Of a stretch of 64,000 nt of DNA, positions 49,734-58,438 are shown in pieces. Below the pieces are notes generated by a model. That model was not told the DNA's origin. It searched no databases and was given only the letters and a program-made list of their open reading frames with translations. The DNA is from Hahella ganghwensis DSM 17046 (GTDB lineage Bacteria; Pseudomonadota; Gammaproteobacteria; Pseudomonadales; Oleiphilaceae). Location: NCBI RefSeq assembly GCF_000376785.1, contig NZ_AQXX01000141.1, positions 1 through 64,000 of the forward strand. The letters run 5' to 3'. The stretch's first letter is position 1, and each line of letters begins with the position of its first letter. The translations under genes and the position numbers were made by a program.

Positions 49734-50855
49734 TCACTCACCAGTTGGCTGATATATCAGCCTTACGTCATCACCTACCACCCGACAGTCCACCAACTTC
49801 AATTGCTGTAACTGGCCCATATTCTCAAAACCACCAAATTCAAAAGCTGATCGGGCATCACTCCCCATCAGCTTGCCAGCCTGATAGACCCACAACTCGT
49901 TAACAAGTTCGGCAGAGATAAAAGCACCGGCCAACTGAGGTCCGGCTTCCACCAAAACTTCGTTACAGCCTGCCTGTGCCAGTGATTGAAGCACCCGCCG
50001 GAGTTGCTCAACTTCAGTATCTGCATCGAATCCGATGATTGAGACATGATCAGAAAAGGCTTTTTGTCGCAGAGTCGACTCACCAGACACCGAGGTATAC
50101 AACACGACATTTCCAGGAACCGAAACTATTCGCAAGCCCGGTTCCATCCTCCCCTTCCTGTCGAGAACGACTCTCAAAGGCTGGCGCAGCTCCCCAGAAC
50201 TCGCTCTTTTGACAGCCTCACTTCGGACATTCAGCGAAGGATCATCAGCCAGTACAGTACCTGTCCCGGTAATGATCGCCGAGCTCATGGCACGCAGCTT
50301 TTGAACATCTTCGCGTGCTTCCGGCCCTGTTATCCACTGACTTTCGCCATTGGCCAAAGCAGTCCGGCCATCCAGACTCATCGCCATTTTGAGGCGCACC
50401 AGCGGCATTCCAGTCTTCATCCGCCTGAAAAATCCTGCATTCAACGCTTCTGCCTGAACGGCCATTAGACCGGAGGCCGTTTCAATACCCGCATCGGCTA
50501 TCCTGGCCAGCCCGGAGCCCGCAACTTGCGGGTTAGGATCCTTAACCGCAGCAACCACCCTATGCACGCCTGCTCTGATAAGCGCATCCGCACAGGGGGG
50601 AGTTCTGCCTTGATGACTACAGGGCTCTAAGGTGACATAGCAATCAGCACCCATGGCATCTGCACCAGCTGCCTTCAAAGCATTAACCTCAGCATGACCC
50701 TCACCAGCCCTCTGATGATAGCCTGTCGCAATGACCTTACCTTCCTTTACCAAGACACATCCCACACGAGGATTCGGGTCAGTGGTGTACAGCCCTTTCG
50801 CTGCTTCACGCAACGCAAGCGCCATCATCTCATGATCGAAAGTGGTAAAGGGCAT
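49734..50855 (-). CDS. ribD: Bifunctional pyrimidine deaminase/reductase RibD
   Basis: Second and third steps of riboflavin synthesis. N-terminal deaminase domain with zinc ligands HAEVNAL and PCSHQGRTPPCADAL; C-terminal reductase domain with MSLDGRTALANGESQWITGPEA and GTVLADDPSLNVR. 373 residues. Starts 6 nt downstream of nrdR's stop, and its own stop lies 7 nt before the ribE ATG. Confidence 0.96.
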   Translation of the reverse strand: MPFTTFDHEMMALALREAAKGLYTTDPNPRVGCVLVKEGKVIATGYHQRAGEGHAEVNALKAAGADAMGADCYVTLEPCSHQGRTPPCADALIRAGVHRVVAAVKDPNPQVAGSGLARIADAGIETASGLMAVQAEALNAGFFRRMKTGMPLVRLKMAMSLDGRTALANGESQWITGPEAREDVQKLRAMSSAIITGTGTVLADDPSLNVRSEAVKRASSGELRQPLRVVLDRKGRMEPGLRIVSVPGNVVLYTSVSGESTLRQKAFSDHVSIIGFDADTEVEQLRRVLQSLAQAGCNEVLVEAGPQLAGAFISAELVNELWVYQAGKLMGSDARSAFEFGGFENMGQLQQLKLVDCRVVGDDVRLIYQPTGE

Positions 50856-50861
50856 GAAAAA

Positions 50862-51347
50862 CTAGTCTTCCTGAGTTGTGTCCAATGGCTGAACAGCGTC
50901 ACGGGAGAGCTTGTCGATCTCAGCACGGAACTCATTAAGGTCTTGGAAGGAGCGGTAAACCGAGGCGAAACGGACATAAGCAACCTGATCGAGTTCTTTC
51001 AATTCGGTCATGACTTCTTCACCAACAATCCTGGAATCCATTTCCCGCTCGCCGGTTGCCCTCATCCGAAACTTAATCCGATCCAGAGCAGCTTCGATCT
51101 GCTCCACGCTTACCGGTCGTTTTTCTAGAGCTTTCGTCAGTCCTGTACGCAGTTTGCCTTCGTCAAAAGGTTCCCTGGTACCATCCTGCTTCACAATGCG
51201 AGGCATGACGAGCTCTGCTGTCTCATAGGTGGTAAATCTTTCCGAACAGGAAACACATTCCCGGCGACGGCGCACCTGACTACCGTCCGCAACCAGACGG
51301 GAATCGATTACTTTGGTATCCGCAGCACTACAAAACGGGCAATGCAT
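50862..51347 (-). CDS. nrdR: Transcriptional repressor NrdR
   Basis: Represses ribonucleotide reductase genes when dATP is bound. 161 residues: N-terminal zinc ribbon CPFC...CVSC (Cys 3, 6, 31, 34) with [17 protein letters not shown], then an ATP-cone domain ([29 protein letters not shown]). AAGGAG 7 nt before the ATG. First gene of nrdR-ribD-ribE-ribBX-ribH-nusB-thiL-pgpA. Confidence 0.97.
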   Translation of the reverse strand: MHCPFCSAADTKVIDSRLVADGSQVRRRRECVSCSERFTTYETAELVMPRIVKQDGTREPFDEGKLRTGLTKALEKRPVSVEQIEAALDRIKFRMRATGEREMDSRIVGEEVMTELKELDQVAYVRFASVYRSFQDLNEFRAEIDKLSRDAVQPLDTTQED

Positions 51348-51381
51348 AATTCACTCCTTTAGCCCGGAAAGGACAGTTGAT

Positions 51382-51418
51382 AAAAAAACAGACGGCGGGC
51401 GTCTTCATGACACCCGCC
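51382..51418 (-). terminator. Intrinsic terminator downstream of glyA
   Basis: Minus strand 10-bp stem GGCGGGTGTC / GACGCCCGCC (one G-T pair) with loop ATGAA, then GTCTG and seven T. 15 nt past the glyA stop, so glyA is its own transcription unit, separate from nrdR. Confidence 0.9.
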
Positions 51419-51433
51419 ATATACTCAAAGTTC

Positions 51434-52687
51434 TCAGGCGTATACAGGAAACTTTTTGCAAAGTTCCTGTACCTGTTGTTTCACTCTCTGGATGGTCTCT
51501 TCGTTGGAGATATCATCCAAAATATCGCAGATCCAATCTGTCAGCAGTTTTGCTTCCGCCTCCCCCATACCCCTGGTCGTCATTGCCGGTGTGCCGATAC
51601 GCAGACCACTGGTCACAAACGGAGAACGAGGATCATTTGGAACCGCGTTCTTGTTCACCGTAATATTCGCACGCCCGAGCGCAGCATCAGCGTCCTTTCC
51701 GGTGATATCATTTTTAATCAGATCTAACAGAAACAGGTGATCATCCGTTCCGCCAGACACAATGTCATAGCCACGCGCAATAAATGTATTCGCCATTGTT
51801 TGAGCATTAGTTACTACCTGCTTTTGGTAGTTTTTGAACTCATCGCCCATGGCTTCTTTGAAACACACCGCTTTCGCCGCAATAATGTGCATCAACGGAC
51901 CACCCTGGCTTTCAGGAAAAACGGCGAAATTGAGTTTCTTTTCCAACTCTTCGTTGGCTTTGGCCAGAATCAGTCCGCCACGGGGCCCACGCAGGGTTTT
52001 GTGCGTCGTGGTTGTTGTAACATCGGCAATCTGCACAGGACTGGGATAAACGCCTGCAGCCACAAGCCCGGCAATATGAGCCATATCGACAAACAGATAA
52101 GCGCCCACCTCATCAGCGATATCGCGGAACTTCTGCCAGTCGATGACACGGGAATAAGCAGAGAAGCCTGCAACAATCATACGAGGCTTGTGTTCACGCG
52201 CCAATTGGGCAACTTCTTCGTAGTCGATTTCACCGGTTTCAGGATTCAGTCCATATTGAACCGCTTTGTAAATCCGACCAGAGAAGCTTACAGAAGCACC
52301 GTGTGTCAAATGACCACCATGCGCCAGACTCATTCCCAGAATAGTGTCACCAGGCTTGCACAGGGCCATATAAACTGCAGCATTAGCCTGCGAACCTGAG
52401 TGAGGCTGAACATTGGCGAAATCAGCACCGAACAGCTCCTTGGCGCGATCAATCGCCAGCTGTTCTACAATGTCCACATACTCACAGCCACCGTAGTAAC
52501 GCTTATCAGGATAGCCTTCAGCATACTTATTGGTCAGACCGGAGCCCTGAGCCTGCATCACCCGCGGACTGGTATAGTTCTCAGACGCGATCAGTTCGAT
52601 ATGCTCTTCCTGTCTGTGCTCTTCTTTTTCCATCACAGACCACAGTTCCGGATCAAAGCTTGCAATTGACATGTCACGGGTAAACAT
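51434..52687 (-). CDS. glyA: Serine hydroxymethyltransferase
   Basis: PLP enzyme interconverting serine and glycine with tetrahydrofolate. 417 residues from ATG 52687 (GAGGC 8 nt upstream); the longest frame adds 38 unconserved residues. Motifs: [58 protein letters not shown], and the PLP lysine Lys230 in [14 protein letters not shown]. It is the last core gene before the accessory region. Confidence 0.97.
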   Translation of the reverse strand: MFTRDMSIASFDPELWSVMEKEEHRQEEHIELIASENYTSPRVMQAQGSGLTNKYAEGYPDKRYYGGCEYVDIVEQLAIDRAKELFGADFANVQPHSGSQANAAVYMALCKPGDTILGMSLAHGGHLTHGASVSFSGRIYKAVQYGLNPETGEIDYEEVAQLAREHKPRMIVAGFSAYSRVIDWQKFRDIADEVGAYLFVDMAHIAGLVAAGVYPSPVQIADVTTTTTHKTLRGPRGGLILAKANEELEKKLNFAVFPESQGGPLMHIIAAKAVCFKEAMGDEFKNYQKQVVTNAQTMANTFIARGYDIVSGGTDDHLFLLDLIKNDITGKDADAALGRANITVNKNAVPNDPRSPFVTSGLRIGTPAMTTRGMGEAEAKLLTDWICDILDDISNEETIQRVKQQVQELCKKFPVYA

Positions 52688-53507
52688 CAGGTTGCCTCTA
52701 CTTGTAAAAGATGATGACCAAGGAAGGACGCCGCGGCGGATAAAGGCCGGAACAGCTTCCCCCAGCTGAAAGAAAGGGCGCCATTTTAATAGATTCTGCA
52801 AATTCCTTCACCTTATTTCGAGACACCCAACCATCTCCTGTAATAACCTCGTCACGACCAAGATGAATTTGCGCAAACCCCTTATTTCCGTTAACTTTAC
52901 CCCCCAATCAGCGGCACCCTGCGGATGCCAGTCCAGACATCGTCTTCTTATTATAGAAGCCTTACAATTAAGGCTGCTCCGAGTTTTATTAACGCAGTAC
53001 GAATTTATAAAGGTTTAGTCCTATATGGCTCAGTATTCCCATCAATCCTATTTATTTTTCGTTAGGTTTCGCTAGATGTATGGGTAAAAGCCAGTAAATT
53101 CAAACCTTCCAGAAACCCCCACCACTTCATAAAACCCTTCAGTTTTGCACACTAAATAAACATTTAGTTAACTTATGCCATTTTTGGCCAAATTCAGACT
53201 TCAAAACTTAACTTAGATGCCTGAATTCACAATCGCTCCTGCCCGCTTTCATCGGCAACTTCGTGCCCAAATTAAATAACTTTATCCGTGGGCTATGCCC
53301 ACTTTAAGTGATTCTATCCAGATTCAACAAAAAACCGGAAATCGCTTTCTTCTTTCGCTTTTCTTATCAGATTCTCAGCAGTTTACCTTGATGGACTCAT
53401 CAAGCAGAAACGTTCTGCTTTTGAACAGTCTCCAAATTCCACCAACCGGAATTTCGATCTGTACAGTGTTTATGGTTGCAGCAGGTTTAGCCCATGTAAA
53501 TTAGGAT

Positions 53508-53614
53508 AAAAGCAACCTCTCGGTTGATTGCGTACAACAATGTGAATGTACGCTTTCCGAGGTGCATAGATGATCAATAGCAAGCCCCTCCTTGCTTGAA
53601 GTTGATCATTTTTT
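53508..53614 (+). ncRNA. Candidate structured leader or small RNA ending in an intrinsic terminator
   Basis: Three consecutive hairpins: CAACC-TCTC-GGTTG (near 53512-53525), GCGTACA / TGTACGC (53530-53536 and 53547-53553, 10 nt loop), and a terminator-type stem ATGATCAA / TTGATCAT with an inner GCAAG / CTTGC pair and six T (53570-53614). A weak -10 (TAGGAT 53502-53507) lies just before. No ORF ends at this terminator, so the transcript would be a small RNA or an attenuated leader of the coiled-coil gene that starts 43 nt later. The 5' end is a guess. Confidence 0.4.
53570..53614 (+). terminator. Intrinsic terminator upstream of the coiled-coil gene
   Basis: Stem ATGATCAA (53570-53577) / TTGATCAT (53602-53609) with an internal GCAAG / CTTGC pairing and a TTTTTT tail at 53609-53614. 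It sits before, not after, a gene, which suggests attenuation or the end of a small RNA. Confidence 0.7.
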
Positions 53615-53656
53615 GAAATAGTCTTCGATTGATCCCAGCCAAGTTCCGAGAAGGGT

Positions 53657-54181
53657 ATGCAGACCGAAGTATCAACAGCTCAGCTTATTGAAAGACTTGA
53701 AGAAATTACCAAGGATGATCAGATCATGGCATTATCCCGGCAACTTCAGGTTTTGCAGAAGAAGCTGGAAAAAGTACATCGAGAATCTGAAAACAAAGAC
53801 AAAGAACTTACCAAAGCCAAGAAAAACCTCGCTCAGCAACGAGAAAGTAACAAAAATATTCAGAAGTCTCTGAATCAGAAACTGCAGGCACAAACGACTA
53901 CCCGGAAGGCGCTTGAAGAAACTCAGAAGAGAGTGGAGCGACTTGAAACAGCGTTGGAAGCGATTGCCAATGTTGATGGAACGGAAAAGGAAGTTGCCCA
54001 ATGGAACGACCTGGAATGGGGAATATTTCGAACCGCCAAAGACAATAGTTATCGAATTACAAACCTTCAGCATGACTATAGCTTTCGCATAACGATCAGT
54101 GACGGGCAGCCCCTATTGCCAGACATCACTTCCCCTCCGAAACATGTTGTACTCAAGGCTTTAGAGTTAGCCTATAAATAA
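53657..54181 (+). CDS. Coiled-coil protein of unknown function
   Basis: 174 residues, not recognised. Residues about 5-100 form a long heptad-rich coiled coil (LQVLQKKLEKVHRESENKDKEL...LEETQKRVERLETALEAI), rich in Lys, Glu and Gln. The C-terminal 60 residues form a small, probably beta domain (WNDLEWGIFRTAKDNSYRI, YSFRITISDGQPLLPD). No signal peptide or membrane helix. AGAAGG lies close to the ATG. Same direction as the three-gene operon 640 nt downstream, but separated by a gene-poor gap, so functional linkage is unproven. Could be a structural or adaptor protein. Confidence 0.7.
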   Translation: MQTEVSTAQLIERLEEITKDDQIMALSRQLQVLQKKLEKVHRESENKDKELTKAKKNLAQQRESNKNIQKSLNQKLQAQTTTRKALEETQKRVERLETALEAIANVDGTEKEVAQWNDLEWGIFRTAKDNSYRITNLQHDYSFRITISDGQPLLPDITSPPKHVVLKALELAYK

Positions 54182-54818
54182 CCTATCCCTCTGACACATT
54201 GCGCCCTATTTAGAAGTGTTCAAACTAACGGACTACAGCCGTCTGGTGTCCAACGTTATCGCCAGGGTAATAGCGTTTTGCATGTTGCTTCGCTAAACAA
54301 GGGTTGTTACAGTCTCTAACCGTTCATGAGAGTAATTCTCTTTTATGGGTGCTGTGGCAGGTATACCTGAAACTAGTGCCGGCCAGCAGCCTTGGTGAGC
54401 CAACATCAAGGTTGCTGCGATTCTCCCCCCCCTAGGCGATGCAAACAGCCAAGTCCATGCAATATCCCGATACATTCTTCTAGCCGCATCGATGGTCGTC
54501 GATGAATGCTGCTTATTAAGAATGTCCAAAAAGCAGCCAATTTCACTGAAAAAGTTGGTCTTAAAGCCAGTCTCAATTTTCCTCCTGAAATAATTAGCTA
54601 AAATCATATTGTTCACCAACATTTTTGATGGGGTGAGTCTGAGTAGCCATAGAAGGAATAAGCAATTGATGCGAGTTATCTCGCAAAATGATGGGGCTTA
54701 GGGATTCGACGTATCAATCAGATTCGAACAACCCTGAGGCACTTCACTTCATTGCCATTAATGGCTGGCCGAAGTATAGGAAACGTCAGATTAAAGAAAG
54801 TGAAGGGACGAATTGGGA
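54182..54818. other. Gene-poor gap before the TerB-BrxD-BrxHI operon
   Basis: 637 nt. A minus-strand frame of 109 codons (54293-54622) has no recognisable relative, no ribosome binding site that I can see, and a run of G codons; it may be a decayed gene or chance. The promoter of the downstream operon should lie at about 54620-54800, an A/T-rich part, but I find no clear -35/-10 pair. No tRNA, integrase or att-like repeat is seen. Confidence 0.4.
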
Positions 54819-57095
54819 ATGAAGTCGTTATTAAAGAAAATGTGGTATGCATTGCTTACCACTCTAGGGGGGCTGTTTACAGTAGGACTTCTGGGCAGCC
54901 AAGGGTATCCCGGGGTTGGAATCATAGTACTGTTCATAGGGCTTCCTATTGCCTTATATCTAATTTTCCGCTCACGAAAACCGCCCAGCGCAAAGATAGA
55001 AGAGCCTGTGATCAGCACAACAATTGAAGTCAGGTCGTCGTTTGAGAAGCCAAGATCCAGAACCGTAAATGTTGGTTCAGCATCGTATTCCATTCCCAAG
55101 CAGACAAAGCAAAAGTTCAGATTCCTTGGTAAGGGAGAAAGCGTCAGCGTCCACGGCTATGAGTTAGGCGGTCTGATCTATCTCGGTAACACTTCAGACC
55201 AAACGTTCGATGAAGAACCGGCGGTTATCAACCCCAAACTCCCCGTGAAAAAAGTGAATCTGGCTGATCCTCTAGATTATTGGCCGAATTATTCGCGAAT
55301 CAACGCCGCCCAGCGTAATCGGTACCTAACGTGGCTAAGTGAAGGAAGGGGGGATACAGATGAGTTAGGGTACGTTTTTTTGTACTTTTATGGCTTCGAG
55401 CGCTACGTGCTACGCGACGCATGCCAGGATTCAGATGAACAGAGGGATCAAAACCTTTCTGACATTGTTGGTGAACTACTACGCCTTCGTAAGTTGTTCG
55501 CACACAACCGTAGCTTCGAAAGCTATACCACTCAACTGTTGGATGTTATCTACGTTGTATACTGGCCTAACCGCTTAGGTGAACGAAAGTCCTCATTCCC
55601 CAGTAACAAATCGATTGCTGCCCAGTATGCGATAGCGCAAGTGGCCAATACCACTCCGGATACTCCATTGGATTTTGACTGGGCTTTACATTGGATATTG
55701 GGCTTTGGCCCGGTCAGCAGAACCAAGACCATCCGTGAGCAGTACCCGGTGCTCCGTTCGTTATTTAAAGCAGTATATGAAACTGCAACTAAAGGCGGAT
55801 TGAAGGTACCTTCGTGCAAAACCAAACTCCAATTGTGGGTAAATACTGCATCACGGGGATTGGGTGACGTGTCTCAGTTGCAAGTGCCAGATAATTGGTG
55901 CGACCCCACTGGTTTAAAGCGGCCCATATCTCAGCTCATAGCAGTCCATGAAGAGGTAATGCCTGCACTCCGAACGTTGGCCAAATCGGTTGCGAAGAAA
56001 GATATTGCCGGCATCCTTGCGGCGTGGCCCTCAGGAGTGCCCACTGATTCAGTACCTAAGCTGCACCAAGTTATCCAGCGGGTGAAAGTGTTTATTGAAA
56101 AGCACCGATCACCGGATGTCGCTACACTTGGTAAGCTGATCGGTATACCCGTGGCAGAAAAGGTAAGTGCCGCCCAGATGAAACAAATGGCCACTGCATT
56201 AGAAACCTGTGGCTACGTATTGGTACCGGATCCACAAATTACCTCTTCAGCCATCAAAGCTGAGGACACCGTCCTTGTATATCGTGGGTCGCGACTAGAT
56301 GAACTTTCACCAGAAGCCCAATGGGTTGCCCTCTCAGTACATATGGGCTGTATTCTTGCCATGGCAGATGGCAACATTCATCGTAACGAGAAAACTGCGC
56401 TGCAGCGCATAGTCAATGCGCATCCAAACTCCAGCGAACGAGAATACCTCGAAGCCTATCTTGACTGGCGGCTAGGACACCCACCAAGTACCGCCGGATT
56501 GAAGAAACAGATTGACGCCCTTACAGACTCTCAAAGAAATGAGATCGGTAAAACGCTGATCAGTGTGGCGATAGCTGACGGGGAGCTACCAAGTAGCGAA
56601 ATCAAGCAACTTGAGAAACTCTACGGACGGCTAGGTCTTGATCCAGTTTTGGTCACCCAATACCTGCATACCTCAGTTGTCAGTCCCACACAAACATTAA
56701 CACCAGATACCACAGATCAAGATCAGGGAAGTGAAATTCGCCTCGATGAGTCGGCACTTATAGCTCATGCGGAATCCACTAAAGAGGTCCAGGACGTCCT
56801 GCATCGCATTTTTCAGGATGAACCAGAGGTAGAGGAAGCTTTGGCTAACGTTAACTCGGCCAGTGATGTTTGGCATGAAGGCCGACTTGACCCGGCACAT
56901 GAAGAACTAGCCTCATGGCTGTTGACAGGAGAGGAATGGAGCATGGACCAGATCACCTTAAAATGCCGTGAGCTTGACCTGCTGGCCCAGGGGGCATTGG
57001 AAGCGATTAATGATGCAGCCTTTGAAGCTCTGGGAGATAGCCTGCTTGAGCTGGGTGACCCGGTTGAAGTCTACCGCGACGTGATGCCGGCGTAA
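54819..57095 (+). CDS. Membrane-anchored TerB-domain protein (TerB-N / TerB / TerB-C)
   Basis: 758 residues from ATG 54819 (TTG two codons earlier possible). Two hydrophobic segments at about 8-27 and 30-51 anchor the protein, with the remainder likely cytoplasmic. A TerB-N-like region spans about 145-360 (DYWPNYSRINAAQRNRYLTWL, YVFLYFYGFERYVLRD). Two TerB-type acidic motifs follow, MADGNIHRNE at 515-524 and IADGELPSSE at 585-594, each of the DG...E kind that binds metal in TerB. A TerB-C-like segment runs from about 645 to the end. TerB-N/TerB-C proteins are linked to stress and phage-defence gene neighbourhoods rather than to tellurite itself. First gene of an operon; the next ATG is 22 nt after its stop. 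A membrane sensor or anchor role is inference. Confidence 0.82.
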   Translation: MKSLLKKMWYALLTTLGGLFTVGLLGSQGYPGVGIIVLFIGLPIALYLIFRSRKPPSAKIEEPVISTTIEVRSSFEKPRSRTVNVGSASYSIPKQTKQKFRFLGKGESVSVHGYELGGLIYLGNTSDQTFDEEPAVINPKLPVKKVNLADPLDYWPNYSRINAAQRNRYLTWLSEGRGDTDELGYVFLYFYGFERYVLRDACQDSDEQRDQNLSDIVGELLRLRKLFAHNRSFESYTTQLLDVIYVVYWPNRLGERKSSFPSNKSIAAQYAIAQVANTTPDTPLDFDWALHWILGFGPVSRTKTIREQYPVLRSLFKAVYETATKGGLKVPSCKTKLQLWVNTASRGLGDVSQLQVPDNWCDPTGLKRPISQLIAVHEEVMPALRTLAKSVAKKDIAGILAAWPSGVPTDSVPKLHQVIQRVKVFIEKHRSPDVATLGKLIGIPVAEKVSAAQMKQMATALETCGYVLVPDPQITSSAIKAEDTVLVYRGSRLDELSPEAQWVALSVHMGCILAMADGNIHRNEKTALQRIVNAHPNSSEREYLEAYLDWRLGHPPSTAGLKKQIDALTDSQRNEIGKTLISVAIADGELPSSEIKQLEKLYGRLGLDPVLVTQYLHTSVVSPTQTLTPDTTDQDQGSEIRLDESALIAHAESTKEVQDVLHRIFQDEPEVEEALANVNSASDVWHEGRLDPAHEELASWLLTGEEWSMDQITLKCRELDLLAQGALEAINDAAFEALGDSLLELGDPVEVYRDVMPA

Positions 57096-57117
57096 GTACA
57101 AAATTTTGGAGATAACA

Positions 57118-58437
57118 ATGACAACGAAGAAAATACGCCCCCGTGTACGCGACGGCATATTACGCGCGCTCAGTGCGGGTGTTGTGCCAGTACAAGGACT
57201 ACAATTTATTCAGGTTGGGCGTGCCCCCGAGATCAAGGCCATGATACGAAGCGTGGAAGCTGTGGCGGATGGCTCGTCGGTGTTCAAATTGATTGTTGGT
57301 GACTATGGCGCTGGGAAGACCTTTTTCCTGCATCTGGTGCGACAAGTAGCTTTTGAGCATAAGCTCGTGACCGTCCATGCAGACTTTTCTCCCGAACGCA
57401 GACTGGTAGCATCAGGGGGACAGGCGAGAAGTTTGTATTCAGAACTTATTTCGAATATGGCCACACGCAACCGTCCAGAGGGCAATGCCCTGTCAGGAAT
57501 CATCGAAATGTTCGTGGCACAAGCCATCAAAGATGCAGAAGAAAAGGCTGTCTCAGCGGATCAAGTTATTGAAGAGCGCTTATCCTCGCTTCAGGACTTG
57601 GTGGCGGGCTGGGATTTCGCCCGGGTGGTCGCCAGTTTCTGCCGTGGCCATGAACAAGGTAATGAATCGTTGAAGGCGGCCGCACTGCGGTGGTTGCGAG
57701 GAGAGTTTACCACTAAGACAGAGGCTCGGAAGGAGCTGGATGTCCGCACCATCATTGATGACTCGAACATCTACGATGCACTCAAGCTGATGACTCGGTT
57801 CGTCACCATGGCTGGCTACGGGGGGGTGTTTGTCATGCTCGACGAAGCAGTCAACCTCTTCAAAATAGCCAATTCTCAATCCCGAACGACCAATTACGAG
57901 ATGATCTTGCGGATTCTGAATGACACTCTACAATCCGGTGCCGGCGCCCAGAACTTAGGCGTATTAATTGGCATCACCCCAGAAGCGTTATTCGATCCTC
58001 GCCGCGGATTATGCTCATATGACGCCCTAGCTTCGCGCTTGGCACCGAATCGCTTTGCTGAGCAGTCCGGACTTGTTGACTTCAATCAACCCAGTATCCA
58101 TTTGCAGAACCTCACTCCAGAAGAGCTGTTCCTCCTCCTTGGTAATATTCGGAATGTTTTCGCTGGTGGAGACTCGGATCAATATCTCATTGATGATGAA
58201 GGCCTGAAAGCGTTTATGAATCACTGCCAGAAAACTATCGGGGCGGCTTATTTCAAAACCCCCCGGGAAACCGTGCGAGGATTTGTGAACTTGCTTTCGA
58301 TGCTTGAGCAATATCCTGCTAAACATTGGCGCGATTTTATTGAGCAGGTCCGCATTAAGGAGGATCGCCCCTCAGAGCATGACATTCACGATGCCAGTGA
58401 GAGCAACATGGGTGGTCTCGAGAACTTTAAGCTGTGA
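57118..58437 (+). CDS. BrxD-like P-loop ATPase (DUF2791 family)
   Basis: 439 residues resembling the BREX ATP-binding protein BrxD. Walker A GDYGAGKT at 61-68 and Walker B VFVMLDE at 237-243. Other family-like segments: RPRVRDGILRALSAGVVPVQGLQFIQVGRAPEI at the N terminus, VTVHADFSPERRL after the P-loop, and a C-terminal ALASRLAPNRF and FKTPRETVRGFVNLL. Start ATG 57118 has TTTTGGAG about 7 nt upstream. Only one base separates its stop from the helicase ATG. In BREX types that carry it, BrxD accompanies the helicase BrxHI. Here neither PglX, PglZ nor BrxC is present, so the pair acts with the TerB protein instead (inference). Confidence 0.87.
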   Translation: MTTKKIRPRVRDGILRALSAGVVPVQGLQFIQVGRAPEIKAMIRSVEAVADGSSVFKLIVGDYGAGKTFFLHLVRQVAFEHKLVTVHADFSPERRLVASGGQARSLYSELISNMATRNRPEGNALSGIIEMFVAQAIKDAEEKAVSADQVIEERLSSLQDLVAGWDFARVVASFCRGHEQGNESLKAAALRWLRGEFTTKTEARKELDVRTIIDDSNIYDALKLMTRFVTMAGYGGVFVMLDEAVNLFKIANSQSRTTNYEMILRILNDTLQSGAGAQNLGVLIGITPEALFDPRRGLCSYDALASRLAPNRFAEQSGLVDFNQPSIHLQNLTPEELFLLLGNIRNVFAGGDSDQYLIDDEGLKAFMNHCQKTIGAAYFKTPRETVRGFVNLLSMLEQYPAKHWRDFIEQVRIKEDRPSEHDIHDASESNMGGLENFKL

Positions 58438-58438
58438 C

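Larger units (their letters stand above)
52688..53656. other. Gene-poor region between glyA and the accessory block
   Basis: About 970 nt A/T-richer than its neighbours and without a convincing gene. The glyA promoter should lie at its left end; a TAAAATGGCGC element on the minus strand near 52783 looks like a -10 with GC discriminator but has no good -35. Small hairpins lie at 53151-53168 (ACTAAAT / ATTTAGT) and 53402-53422 (AAGCAGAA / TTCTGCTT followed by TT). A 69-codon ORF at 53295-53504 lacks a ribosome binding site and family resemblance. The right part contains the structured element described separately. The region could be decayed DNA at an island border. Confidence 0.45.

Noticed and set aside
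53295-53504. 69-codon plus-strand ORF upstream of the structured element
   Set aside because: No ribosome binding site, Ser/Leu-rich composition as in translated non-coding DNA, no recognisable domain.
54293-54622. 109-codon minus-strand ORF between the coiled-coil gene and the TerB gene
   Set aside because: No visible ribosome binding site, no family resemblance, and a G-run codon stretch; it lies in a gene-poor gap. At most a decayed gene.
54819-57095. Tellurite resistance as the function of the TerB protein
   Set aside because: No terA, terC, terD or terZ genes are adjacent; the neighbours are a BrxD-like ATPase and a helicase.
58304-58438. Longer helicase N terminus overlapping the ATPase gene
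   Set aside because: It would overlap the ATPase by 134 nt; the extension has no helicase-family character and ATG 58439 fits the coupled operon.
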